A DNA stretch of 64,000 nucleotides from DASSUW01 sp963740605 (GTDB lineage: Bacteria; Actinomycetota; Thermoleophilia; Solirubrobacterales; Solirubrobacteraceae): positions 372,001 to 436,000 of the forward strand of contig CAVUFC010000021.1 in NCBI GenBank assembly GCA_963740605.1. The letters run 5' to 3'. Position 1 is the first letter of the stretch. Every line of letters begins with the position of its first letter. Both the position numbers and the translations under genes were made by a program. The notes under the pieces are model-generated. The model was not told the origin of the DNA. It worked only from the letters and a program-made list of their open reading frames with translations, and made no database searches. Shown here piece by piece: positions 1 to 8,150 of the stretch.

Positions 1-2
1 GC

Positions 3-104
3 GGTGCTCAGTCCGCCGGCGCCGCGCTGTGGCCGTACACCGTGGCCTACCTCGCCGTCGTCGGCGCTCTCGCGGGCGCCGCGTTCGCTCGCCGAGACCT
101 CTGA
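3..104 (+). CDS. C-terminal fragment of a membrane protein (left-edge truncated)
   Basis: The reading frame is open from the left edge to a TGA at 102-104 and encodes about 33 residues. It contains a hydrophobic stretch (AALWPYTVAYLAVVGALAGA) followed by a basic tail, FARRDL. A last transmembrane helix with a short cytoplasmic R/D tail is typical of the C-terminus of ABC-2 type permeases, but too little is present to name the family. The frame has the high-GC third-position bias of the real genes around it. Only the end of the gene is visible, so the function is open. Confidence 0.45.
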   Translation, partial: GAQSAGAALWPYTVAYLAVVGALAGAAFARRDL

Positions 105-147
105 GGCGCGCGAATCTGCGCGCGCCCGCGCGGGTAGCCCTCCCGGC

Positions 148-1429
148 ATGGACGGACTTCAGATCGGCCCAAGCGCCGGCACGTGACGATGATCGCGCTC
201 GGCGGCGTGATCGGCGCCGGGCTGTTCGTCGGCTCGGGCGCAGTGATCAACCAGACCGGCCCCGCGGCGGTGCTCTCGTACCTGATCGCGGGCGTGCTCG
301 TGGTGCTGGTGATGCGCATGCTGGGCGAGATGGCGGTGGCGAACCCGAGCACGGGCTCGTTCGCCGACTACGCCCGTCTGTCGCTCGGGAACTGGGCGGG
401 ATTCACGACCGGCTGGCTGTACTGGTGGTTCTGGGTGATCGTGCTCGCGGTCGAGGCGGTGGCGGGCGCCGAGATCATCCAGCGCTGGATCGACATCCCG
501 ATCTGGGCCTCCAGCCTCGTTCTGATGATGCTGCTGACGCTGACGAACCTGTGGTCGGTCAGGTCCTACGGCGAGTTCGAGTTCTGGTTCGCGTCGATCA
601 AGGTCGCGGCGATCATCGCCTTCATCGTGATCGCGCTCGCGTTCGCGCTCGGGCTGACGGGCAGCGACGTCGGGTTCTCGCACTTGACCAGCGACGGCTT
701 CGCGCCCGAGGGCATGGGGAAGGTGCTGACCGGGGTCGTGATCGTGATCTTCGCCTTCGTCGGAGCCGAGATCGCGACGATCGCGGCGGCCGAGTCGGAC
801 GAGCCCGAGCGGGCGGTCACGAAGGCGACGAACTCGGTGATCGGGCGCGTCCTCGTCTTCTACGTCCTGTCCGTGTTCCTGATCGTCTCGATCCTGCCGT
901 GGGACAGCACGAAGCTCGGCGAGTCCCCGTTCGTCGCGGCGCTGGACGAGATCGGCATCCCCGGCGCCGCCGACGTCATGAACGCGGTCGTGCTCACGGC
1001 CGTGCTGTCGTGCCTGAACTCCGGGATCTACGTCGCCTCGCGGATGATGTTCGCGCTCGCCAAGCGCGGCGACGCGCCGCAGTGGACGGTGAAGATCAAC
1101 CAGCGCGGCGTGCCGGCGCGAGCGATCCTGCTCGCCACCTCGGTCGGGTACATCTCGGTGATCTTCGCCGCGCTGTGGCCGGAGACGATCTTCCTGTGGC
1201 TGGTGAACTCGTCCGGCGCGGTGGCCCTGTTCGTGTACCTGCTGATCGCGGTGGTGATCGGGTCGATGGCGACGGTCGACGACGTGCGCGACCAGCTGTG
1301 GTGGAGCCTCGGCAGTCTCGCCGTGGTGCTGATCGCAGCGTGGATCCGTACGCTCCAGCCATCGCGGACGACCGGCAGACGGCGGACATCGACCGCCTCC
1401 ACGAGCTGACCGGCGCGGGCGCGGCGTGA
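148..1429 (+). pseudogene. Amino acid permease (APC family), frameshifted and internally deleted
   Basis: This encodes a GabP/ProY-like amino acid permease of the APC superfamily (LeuT fold, proton-coupled uptake across the inner membrane). The hallmark HVTMIALGGVIGAGLFVGSG is intact, and most membrane helices follow in the frame that starts at GTG 183. An ATG at 148 reads MDGLQIG in another frame. Removing one base near 168 would join it to KRRHVTM, the usual family N-terminus. Near the 3' end, the stretch after YLLIAVVIGSMATVDD lacks roughly 40-50 residues that normally hold a loop and a helix. The frame then shifts again around 1335-1350 into DPYAPAIADDRQTADIDRL, which ends at 1429 and overlaps the next GTG. 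Two indels plus a deletion suggest a decaying gene. Sequencing error could explain the indels but not the deletion. Confidence 0.7.
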
Positions 1430-2130
1430 TCGCGGCGCTGCTCGCCGCTCTGGCTGTCGCTGCGCCTCCCGTCGGCGCGGGCTTCGACTACCAGATCGGC
1501 GGCGCCTACCCGCTCCCGGGCGGCGTCTCTGTGGTCTCGCGGGACTGGCGCGCGCGGCCCGCCGGCGACTACGCGGTCTGTTACATCAACGCGTTCCAGT
1601 ACCAGCCCGGCGACGGGTGGCCGCATTCGCTGGTGCTGTGGGACCTCGAGGACCCGGACTGGCCGGGCGAGTTCGCGATCGACATCTCGACGGGCGGCAA
1701 GCGCCTACGGGCCGCGCGGCACGTGGAGCAGCACGTGCGCCGCTGTGCCGCCGAGGGCTTCCGCGGCGTCGAGTACGACAACCTCGACTCGTGGACGCGC
1801 TACCCGGACGCGCCGTTCGGCCGCGCAGACTCGGTCGCGTACGCCAAGCGGTTGGTCCGCGTCGCCCACCGCCACGGCCTCGCCGCCGCGCAGAAGAACA
1901 CGGTCGAGCTCAACGGCCGCCGCCTCGGGTTCGACTTCGCGATCGCCGAGGAGTGCGGCCGCTGGCACGAGTGCGCGGGTTACAGGCGCATGTACGGCCA
2001 GCACGTGCTGGCGGTGGAGTACCGGCGGCGTGATCTGCGCCGGACGTGCCGGGTGTTCAGGTCAACGGTGCTGCGGGACCTTGACGTGGTTGCGGCCGGC
2101 GCTCCCGGCTATCGGTTCGCGCGCTGCTAG
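1426..2130 (+). CDS. Secreted GH114-type (polygalactosaminidase-like) TIM-barrel protein
   Basis: A 234-residue protein with a signal peptide at residues 1-18 (hydrophobic, ending APPVGAG). The body matches the glycoside hydrolase family 114 / DUF297 fold: VCYINAFQYQ near residue 50, WDLEDPDWPGEFAID near 72, and the signature GVEYDNLDSW near 117, in which acidic residues sit at barrel strand ends. Family members cleave alpha-1,4-galactosaminogalactan, but many bacterial relatives are uncharacterised. The GTG start overlaps the stop of the damaged permease by 4 bases (GTGA), so the two once formed an operon. The substrate is not predictable from sequence. The fold call is firm; the enzymatic activity is inferred. 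Confidence 0.75.
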   Translation: MIAALLAALAVAAPPVGAGFDYQIGGAYPLPGGVSVVSRDWRARPAGDYAVCYINAFQYQPGDGWPHSLVLWDLEDPDWPGEFAIDISTGGKRLRAARHVEQHVRRCAAEGFRGVEYDNLDSWTRYPDAPFGRADSVAYAKRLVRVAHRHGLAAAQKNTVELNGRRLGFDFAIAEECGRWHECAGYRRMYGQHVLAVEYRRRDLRRTCRVFRSTVLRDLDVVAAGAPGYRFARC

Positions 2131-2537
2131 GACTCGAGGTTGTTCTGGATCTGCAGCGGCGGGGCGCCCGGCTCGTTCCCGGCCGGGGCGTGGTCGGGCG
2201 CGTCGGCCGGCGGGGCCACGCCGAGCGTCTCGGCGAGCTCGCCGCTCTCGTACATCTCGACCACGATGTCGCAGCCGCCGACCAGCTCGCCCTTGACGAA
2301 CAGCTGCGGGATCGTCGGCCAGTTGGACAGGGCCGACAGCTCCTGGCGGATGCGGGGGTCGGGCAGGATGTCGACGGCCGCGAACGGCGCGCCGGTCGCC
2401 TCCAGAGCGGCCACGGTGCGCGCGGAGAAGCCGCACGCGGGGCGCTCGGGAGTGCCCTTCATGAAGAGGATGACCTCGTGGTCGTTGATCGCGTCGGCGA
2501 TCGCCTCGCGAATGGGGTTCTCCGTCGTCTCGCTCAT
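2127..2537 (-). CDS. grxD: Monothiol glutaredoxin (Grx4 family)
   Basis: A 136-residue cytoplasmic protein carrying the CGFS motif of monothiol glutaredoxins at residues 35-38, preceded by VILFMKGTPERPA. It has the conserved WPTIPQLFVKGELVGGCDIV segment that binds the thiol cofactor. Such proteins coordinate a bridging [2Fe-2S] cluster and pass it on, usually with BolA. A C-terminal extension of about 30 residues rich in Ala and Pro goes beyond the typical length of about 105. It lies directly downstream of bolA on the same strand, one base after the bolA stop, and across a short promoter region from an IscA-type carrier. The whole block reads as an Fe-S trafficking module. Confidence 0.93.
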   Translation of the reverse strand: MSETTENPIREAIADAINDHEVILFMKGTPERPACGFSARTVAALEATGAPFAAVDILPDPRIRQELSALSNWPTIPQLFVKGELVGGCDIVVEMYESGELAETLGVAPPADAPDHAPAGNEPGAPPLQIQNNLES

Positions 2538-2538
2538 T

Positions 2539-2772
2539 TCACTCCGCTCGCGTTTCGAGGGACAGCGCGTGGATCGGCCCGCCGATGTCAGGCCCGAACA
2601 CCGCGTACACGCGGCGGTGCTGCTCGATCCGGCTCATGCCGGCGAACTCCGGTGCGGCGACGCTGGCCCGGAAATGGTCCCCGCCGCCGGTAAGGTCGGT
2701 GACCTCGACGCGGGATCCAGGGATCGCGGACTCGATGCGCAGCTTGAGTTCCTCGGTGCTCGGCACGAACAC
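2539..2772 (-). CDS. bolA: BolA family protein
   Basis: A 77-residue BolA/IbaG-like protein. The fold pattern is visible as LKLRIESAIPGSRVEVTDLT, then HFRASVAAPEFAGMSRIEQH, then YAVFGPDIGGPIHALSLET. The conserved C-terminal histidine (PIHALS) is the ligand used when BolA binds the shared cluster of a monothiol glutaredoxin. The first gene of a two-gene operon with grxD, it is divergent from an IscA-type gene only 32 bases away. The annotated start is GTG at 2772. A second GTG two codons later (MPSTEELK) is equally possible. The pairing with CGFS glutaredoxin strongly supports a role in Fe-S cluster transfer or iron sensing. Confidence 0.9.
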   Translation of the reverse strand: MFVPSTEELKLRIESAIPGSRVEVTDLTGGGDHFRASVAAPEFAGMSRIEQHRRVYAVFGPDIGGPIHALSLETRAE

Positions 2773-2787
2773 AGAGAGTAGCGGGCG

Positions 2788-2803
2788 CTATTCTTTCTGA
2801 AGC
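2788..2803 (+). promoter_or_regulatory. Promoter core of the IscA-type gene, shared with hemQ
   Basis: The segment CTATTCTTTCTGAAGC ends one base before the ATG at 2805. TATTCT (2789-2794) is a good -10 hexamer, which would put transcription start almost on the start codon. The same 16 bases with one mismatch lie immediately upstream of hemQ on the other strand (23010-23025). No consensus -35 is seen, so an activator may be needed. Confidence 0.5.
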
Positions 2804-2804
2804 G

Positions 2805-3158
2805 ATGATCACCTTCACTGAGAGAGGCGCCGAGAAGGTGCAGGAGTTCCTGGCCTCCCAGGGTGCCGAGATCCACACCGCCGGCCTGCGGGTCGGAGTG
2901 CGCGGGGGCGGCTGCTCCGGCTTCCAATACGCGCTCGCGTTCGACACCCAGCGTGACGGTGACGAGGTGTTCGAAGACCACGGTCTGCGGATCCTCGTCG
3001 ACGGCCCGAGCCTCCCGTACGTGCGCGGCGCCGTCGTCGACTATGTCGAGGGCCTGCAGGGCGCCGGCTTCAAGGTCGACAACCCGAACGTGGTCGCGGC
3101 CTGTGGCTGTGGCTCCTCGTTCCGCGTGGCGGACGAGGAAGAAGTCTCCGCCGTCTAA
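2805..3158 (+). CDS. A-type iron-sulfur carrier (HesB/IscA/ErpA family)
   Basis: A 117-residue protein with the three cysteines of A-type carriers: C37 in GGGCSGFQY, and C100 and C102 in AACGCGSSF. The spacing and the length are typical of ErpA/IscA. These proteins hold Fe-S clusters or iron and deliver them to apo-enzymes in the cytoplasm. The gene is divergent from bolA-grxD, across a 32-base gap that holds a -10-like TATTCT. The acidic tail (DEEEVSAV) is unremarkable. Whether it acts as ErpA or IscA cannot be settled from sequence, so no symbol is assigned. Confidence 0.92.
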   Translation: MITFTERGAEKVQEFLASQGAEIHTAGLRVGVRGGGCSGFQYALAFDTQRDGDEVFEDHGLRILVDGPSLPYVRGAVVDYVEGLQGAGFKVDNPNVVAACGCGSSFRVADEEEVSAV

Positions 3159-3192
3159 CACGCGACCCGGCTTCACTTAGACTCGGACGGGC

Positions 3193-4512
3193 TTGTCTGC
3201 CGGCCCGGGGATCATGCTGCTCTCGGAGGTCATCGGTGCGCTCTCGTACGCGCTCGACCTCACCGAAGGCGAGCCGCCGGGCCACGCGACCCGCTCGTGC
3301 GTGATCGGCATGCGGCTGGCCGAGGAGCTCGAGCTCAACGCCGCCACCCGCTCGGACCTCTTCTACGCGCTCCTGCTCAAGGACGCGGGCTGCACCGCCA
3401 ACGCAGCGCGGATGGCGGCGCTGTTCGGCGCCGACGACCACGAGCTCAAGCACAGCGCCAAGCGCGTCGACTGGTCCGGCCAGTTCTCCGCGTTCCTGTG
3501 GTCGGCCCGCAGCGTCGCACCCGGCCAGGGCATGCGCGCCCGGCTCGACCGCCTGCTGGCGATCAGGAACGAGGGCGAGGTCACGCGCTCGCTGATGCAG
3601 GCACGCTGCGACCGCGGCGCCGAGATCGCCCGCATGATCGGCCTGACCGAGCGCACCGCCGACGCGATCCGCACGCTCGACGAGCACTGGGACGGCCAGG
3701 GGCAGCCGCTGGGGATCGAGGGCGACGAGATCCCGTTGCTCGGCCGCGTCCTGTGCCTCGCGCAGACGGTCGAGATCTTCCACGCGGCGGGCGGGATCGA
3801 AGGCGCCTACGACGTCGCCGACCGCCGCAGCGGCCGCTGGTTCGACCCCGATCTCGTCGACGCTCTCGGCGCGTTCCGCGACGACGACGGGTTCTGGGCC
3901 TCACTCGGCGAGCCCGACCTGTCCCGCTGGGAACCGCCGGACCAGGTGCTGACCGTCGACGCTGAGACGCAGTTCACGCTCGCCACCGCGTTCGCCGCGA
4001 TCGTCGACGCCAAGTCGCCGTGGACCTACCACCACTCGGACCGCACGAGCCTGATCGCCACCAACATGGGCGCCGCGCTCGGCTTCGACGAGGAGGAGCT
4101 CGGCCGTCTGCGCCGCGTCGGGCTGCTGCACGACATCGGCAAGCTTGCACTTTCCAACCGGATCCTCGACAAGCCCGGCGCGCTGACCGAGGCCGAGTAC
4201 GAGATGGTCAAGGAGCACCCGCTGTTCACGCGCTGGGTGCTCGAGCGCGTGAGCTGCTTCCGCGACCTCGCGCCGATCGCGGTGGCGCACCACGAGCGGC
4301 TCGACGGCGGCGGCTACCCGCGCGGCCTGAGCGCCGACGACCTCACGCTGCCGATGCGCGTCCTCGCCGTCGCCGACGTGTACGAGGCGCTCACCGCGGA
4401 GCGCCCGTACCGCCACGCCCTGACCGACGAGGACGCGCTCGATCTGATCCGCCTCGACGTCCCGTACCGGCTGGACGCCGAGGCATTCTCTGCTCTCCAG
4501 GCCGTCGTCTAG
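3193..4512 (+). CDS. HD-GYP domain phosphohydrolase with an N-terminal degenerate HD domain
   Basis: A 439-residue cytoplasmic protein. The C-terminal half has HDIGK (about residue 312) and the HD-GYP extension HHERLDGGGYPRGL (about 366), the hallmark of cyclic-di-GMP or related cyclic dinucleotide phosphodiesterases. The N-terminal half also looks like an HD-GYP fold (GHATRSCVIGMRLAEEL, then LFYALLLKDAGCTA), but the metal HD pair is replaced by KD, so it is probably a regulatory duplicate. The TTG start at 3193 is chosen because TAGACT lies 9 bases before it. An ATG at 3214 is the alternative. The gene converges on a GH3 gene, and their stop codons share CTAG. Confidence 0.85.
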   Translation: MSAGPGIMLLSEVIGALSYALDLTEGEPPGHATRSCVIGMRLAEELELNAATRSDLFYALLLKDAGCTANAARMAALFGADDHELKHSAKRVDWSGQFSAFLWSARSVAPGQGMRARLDRLLAIRNEGEVTRSLMQARCDRGAEIARMIGLTERTADAIRTLDEHWDGQGQPLGIEGDEIPLLGRVLCLAQTVEIFHAAGGIEGAYDVADRRSGRWFDPDLVDALGAFRDDDGFWASLGEPDLSRWEPPDQVLTVDAETQFTLATAFAAIVDAKSPWTYHHSDRTSLIATNMGAALGFDEEELGRLRRVGLLHDIGKLALSNRILDKPGALTEAEYEMVKEHPLFTRWVLERVSCFRDLAPIAVAHHERLDGGGYPRGLSADDLTLPMRVLAVADVYEALTAERPYRHALTDEDALDLIRLDVPYRLDAEAFSALQAVV

Positions 4513-6845
4513 TGAGTGACGGTCAGCGACTTCGTGAGCGTCGCGCTCGAGCTGTCGCCCGCGTACACGTCGATCTGGCCGGGCTCGACGACGAACCTCC
4601 CGCGGTTGTCGTAGAAGCCGAAGTCGGACGCGTCGAGCTGGAACCGCACGGTCTTCTTCGGCCCGTTCGGGTCGAGCGTCACGCGCTCGAACCCGCGCAG
4701 GCGGCGGACCGGCTGCGAGATGCTCGCGACCGGGTCGTGGATGTACAGCTGCACCACCTCGTCGCCCGTGCGCGAGCCCGTGTTCTTGACATCGACCGAG
4801 GCGGTCACCGTCCCGCGGCGCGAGACGTGCGACGAGCTCAGCTGCAGGTTCGAGATCTCGAACTTGGTGTAGCTGAGGCCGTAGCCGAACTCCCACAGCG
4901 GCGCGCACGTCGGCAGGTCGCGGTACCGGGAGGTGTACTTCTGCCCGGCGTCACACGGACGGCCCGTCGGCTCGTGGTTGTAATAGATCGGCACCTGACC
5001 GACGCGCTGCGGGAACGACACCGGCAGCTTGCCGCCGGGGTTGACCCTGCCGAACAGCACGTCGGCGACCGCGTTGCCGCCCTCGACACCCGGGAACCAG
5101 GCCTCGAGGATCGCGTTCGGCTTGCCGGCGACGTCGGACAGCGCCAGCGGCCGGCCGTTGAACAGCACGACCACGAACGGCTTGCCGGTGGACTTGATCG
5201 CGTCGATCAGGCCCTCCTGATCGCCCGGCAGCCCGAGGTCGGTGCGCGCCGCGGCCTCGCCGCTCATCTCGCGCGTCTCGCCGAGCGCCAGCACGACCTG
5301 GTCGGCGTTCATGGCGGCGGCCTTCGCTGCGGCGAACCCGTCGCTCGACTGGCAGTCCTGCGCCGGGTCGTACTGCGGCGGCTCGAGGTTGGACAGCGTG
5401 CAGCCCGGCTCGACCGTCGCGTTCGGGCTCTGCGCGTGGATGCCGTCGAACACCGTCACCGCGTCCGCGTCATCGCCGCGACCCCACCACGGACCGAGCA
5501 TGTCGTGCCCGCTCTTGGCGAGCGGCCCGATCACGGCGGTCTTCTTGTCCGGGTTCAGCGGCAGCAGGTCGCCCTCGTTCTTGAGCAGCACCATCGAGCG
5601 CGCGGCGCCCGAGCGCGCGGCCTTACGGTCTTCCGGCTTGAGGAAGCTGCTCGGGTCCTTCGCCTTGGCGACGTCGACGTACGGGTGGTCGAACAGCCCG
5701 GCGCGGAACTTCACGCGCAGGATGCGGCGGACGGCGTCGTCGAGTCGCTGCATCGAGATCCGGTGCTGCGCGAGCAGCTGCTTGCCGTAGTCGCGGATGT
5801 TCGTGCTGACCATCTCGGAGTCGGTACCGGCGTTGAGCGCCTGGGCGCCCGCGTCGGGGCCGTCGGCGGCGACGCCGTGGCCGCACGGGCCGGTGTCGGG
5901 CGTCTTCGGCGGGCACGCCCGCAGCTCGGCGACCGCGGTGTAGTCGGACTCGATGAAGCCGTCGAAGCCCCACTCCTTCTTGAGGATGTCGGTCTCCGTC
6001 TCCTTGTTCGCGCAGCCCGGGACGCCGTTGATGGCGTTGAACGAGCACATCGCGGTGTCGGCGCCGGCGTCGATCGCGGCCTTGAACGGCGGCAGGTACA
6101 GGTTCCGCAGCCGGGACTCGGACATGTCGGTCGTGTTGTAGTCGCGCCCGCCCTCAGGCTGGCCGTACGCGGCGTAGTGCTTGACGCTCGTGACGACCTT
6201 GTCGCCCGCCCCGTAGTTGCGCCCCTGCGCGCCCTTCACGCGCGCGGCGGCCATCGCGGAGCCCAGGTACGGATCCTCGCCGCCGCCCTCGGAGATGCGG
6301 CCCCAGCGGGCCTCGTGCGAGACGTCGACCATCGGGCTGTAGATCTGCTTCAGGCCGACCGTGGCGGACTCGCGCGCGCCGATCGTCGCGTCGGTCTGCG
6401 CGACACTCGGATCGAAGCTGCTCGCCGTCCCCAGCGGGATCGGGAAGATCGTCCGGTAGCCGTGGATCGTGTCGTACGCGAACAGGATCGGGATGTGCAG
6501 CCGCGACTGCTCCACGGCGACGTGCTGGAAGTGGTTGATCTTGTCCGGGTCGACGAGGCTGAACACGCCGCCGACGCCGGCCTTCGCCGCTCGGTCGCCG
6601 GCCTGCCCTCCGTCCTCGCCCATCTGGCCGTCGGACAGGAGCTGTACCTGCTGCAGCTTCTCGTCGACGGTCATCTTCTTCAGCAGCTTGTCGACCTTCT
6701 GCTCGATGCCGCGGTCCGCGGCAGAGCGTGTGGGTCGCAGCGCCTGCTCGTCACTGGAGCCCGCGCCGGCGATGACGCCGCTCGCCAGCGCCGCGCTGAG
6801 CACCATGGCCGAAGCCACGATCGTGGCTACTCGCCTACTACGCAT
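4509..6845 (-). CDS. bglX: Secreted GH3 beta-glucosidase
   Basis: A 778-residue exported glycoside hydrolase family 3 enzyme. The start at 6845 is chosen for the strong ribosome site GGGAGG just upstream and the signal peptide that follows (RSRRVATIVASAMVLSAALA). An in-frame ATG 11 codons earlier lacks these. Domain order: GH3 N-terminal barrel with the nucleophile motif GFIESDYTAV, GH3 C-terminal domain (KTAVIGPLAKS, ALGETREMSGE), then a fibronectin-III-like domain (VDVKNTGSRTGDEVVQLY). EARWGRISEGGGEDPYL is the conserved active-site loop. It removes terminal beta-linked glucose from oligosaccharides outside the cytoplasm. It is divergent from another secreted glycosidase. Confidence 0.93.
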   Translation of the reverse strand: MRSRRVATIVASAMVLSAALASGVIAGAGSSDEQALRPTRSAADRGIEQKVDKLLKKMTVDEKLQQVQLLSDGQMGEDGGQAGDRAAKAGVGGVFSLVDPDKINHFQHVAVEQSRLHIPILFAYDTIHGYRTIFPIPLGTASSFDPSVAQTDATIGARESATVGLKQIYSPMVDVSHEARWGRISEGGGEDPYLGSAMAAARVKGAQGRNYGAGDKVVTSVKHYAAYGQPEGGRDYNTTDMSESRLRNLYLPPFKAAIDAGADTAMCSFNAINGVPGCANKETETDILKKEWGFDGFIESDYTAVAELRACPPKTPDTGPCGHGVAADGPDAGAQALNAGTDSEMVSTNIRDYGKQLLAQHRISMQRLDDAVRRILRVKFRAGLFDHPYVDVAKAKDPSSFLKPEDRKAARSGAARSMVLLKNEGDLLPLNPDKKTAVIGPLAKSGHDMLGPWWGRGDDADAVTVFDGIHAQSPNATVEPGCTLSNLEPPQYDPAQDCQSSDGFAAAKAAAMNADQVVLALGETREMSGEAAARTDLGLPGDQEGLIDAIKSTGKPFVVVLFNGRPLALSDVAGKPNAILEAWFPGVEGGNAVADVLFGRVNPGGKLPVSFPQRVGQVPIYYNHEPTGRPCDAGQKYTSRYRDLPTCAPLWEFGYGLSYTKFEISNLQLSSSHVSRRGTVTASVDVKNTGSRTGDEVVQLYIHDPVASISQPVRRLRGFERVTLDPNGPKKTVRFQLDASDFGFYDNRGRFVVEPGQIDVYAGDSSSATLTKSLTVTH

Positions 6846-6906
6846 AGTTCCTCCCTCGGTCCCCTTTGCCGCAGCCACCCCTACCCCGCCTGCCTAGTCT
6901 GAACAC

Positions 6907-8148
6907 GTGCCGTTTCGCCGCCTTGCCGCCGGTGTGCTCGTGCTCGCGGCCGCGCTGGCGGTGTTCCTGCTGACGCGCAGCGGCGAGGAGCCGCATCCGC
7001 CCGCGAAGCACCCGAAACCGGTCCCGATCGTGCTCGACCGCCCGGCGGACGGCCCGTCGCTGGCCGTCGGGATCACCGAGGAGAACCCCAACCTGCTCGC
7101 CGACCTGCCTCCGCCGGACCTGGAGCCGGTGTGGGCGCACTGGCGCGCCGAGATGGCGCGGCTCAACCCGGTCGTCTACCGCATCTTTGTGCCCTGGAAC
7201 GAGGTGCAGCCGCGCGCCGATGCGCCGCCGAACCTCGCCCTGGCCGAGAACGGGTGCGTGCGCGACAAGGGGCCGTGCGCGCCGTTCGCCGGGCTGCGCG
7301 ACGAGTTGCGCGCGCTCGCCGCACGCGGCTGGCAGGGGATGATCGTCCTGGCCGGGCTGCCGGACTGGGCTGTCGCCCACGTCCCCGGGTGCACGCGCGG
7401 GGCGTCGCCGATTGCGGGCATTCCGCGCGAGGACGCGCTGCCCGCGTACCGCACGCTGATCGCGGACGTGCTCGCGCTCGCGCGCGACGAGGGCGCCGAC
7501 ATCCGCTACGTCAGCCCGTACAACGAGCCCAACCACCCGTACTCGCTCGCGCCGCAGCGGACGCGCTGCGATCCGTCGGCGCCGTCGCTCGCCGCGCGTG
7601 GGTACGCGCCGCTGGCCCGCGCCGCGCGCGCGGAGCTGGCCGACGCGCCCGGCGACCAGGAGCTCGTGCTCGGCGAGACGGCGGGGTTCCGCGAGCCGAC
7701 CGCGCGCGCCACCGGCGTGCCGGAGATGATCCGCGAGCTGCCGCGGTCGGTCGTCTGCTCGGCGCGCATGTGGTCGCAGCACGCCTACATCGGAGGGACC
7801 GATCCGGTCGCCGTCGTCGCGAAGGCGCTCGACGCGCGTGGCTGCCCGCAGCGGTATGCGATCTGGATCACCGAGACGGGCGTCGGCCCGGCGCCCGGCG
7901 GGCTGTCACTGGCGCGCGGCATCACCAGTCAGGCGCAGGGGTGCCGGCTGCTGCACCAGCGGCTCCTGCAGTGGTACCGCGACCCGCGCGTGACGCTGGC
8001 CGTGCAGTACGAGTTCCGGGAGGACAACCTGTTCCCGACCGGGCTCGTGACCACCGACCTGACGCGCACGCGGCCGGCGCTCGCGGAGTGGCAAGCCTGG
8101 GGCGGCGATCGCACGCCGGGCGCGCCGCCGCCCAAGATCACCTGCTGA
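6907..8148 (+). CDS. Secreted or anchored clan-A glycoside hydrolase (GH39/GH5-like)
   Basis: A 413-residue protein with an N-terminal membrane segment or signal (residues 4-24, basic then hydrophobic) and a TIM barrel. The acid/base glutamate sits in SPYNEPNHPYS, and the likely nucleophile is in WITETGVG, the arrangement of clan GH-A enzymes that retain anomeric configuration. EVQP and FVPWNEVQPRADAP resemble cellulase-superfamily barrels. The substrate is unknown. The GTG start has TAGTCT 6 bases upstream and no ribosome site, so leaderless transcription is likely. It is divergent from the GH3 beta-glucosidase, suggesting joint use of plant or microbial glycans. Confidence 0.78.
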   Translation: MPFRRLAAGVLVLAAALAVFLLTRSGEEPHPPAKHPKPVPIVLDRPADGPSLAVGITEENPNLLADLPPPDLEPVWAHWRAEMARLNPVVYRIFVPWNEVQPRADAPPNLALAENGCVRDKGPCAPFAGLRDELRALAARGWQGMIVLAGLPDWAVAHVPGCTRGASPIAGIPREDALPAYRTLIADVLALARDEGADIRYVSPYNEPNHPYSLAPQRTRCDPSAPSLAARGYAPLARAARAELADAPGDQELVLGETAGFREPTARATGVPEMIRELPRSVVCSARMWSQHAYIGGTDPVAVVAKALDARGCPQRYAIWITETGVGPAPGGLSLARGITSQAQGCRLLHQRLLQWYRDPRVTLAVQYEFREDNLFPTGLVTTDLTRTRPALAEWQAWGGDRTPGAPPPKITC

Positions 8149-8150
8149 GA

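Noticed and set aside
29..1429. 466-codon Arg-rich reading across the permease gene
   Set aside because: Its first part is an antisense-like shadow frame. Only the last 30 residues (DPYAPAIADDRQ...) look real and belong to the shifted permease C-terminus.
4020..6902. 960-codon plus-strand reading opposite the GH3 gene
   Set aside because: Arg/Val/Leu-rich composition typical of the complement of a high-GC gene. The GH3 protein on the minus strand has all family motifs.
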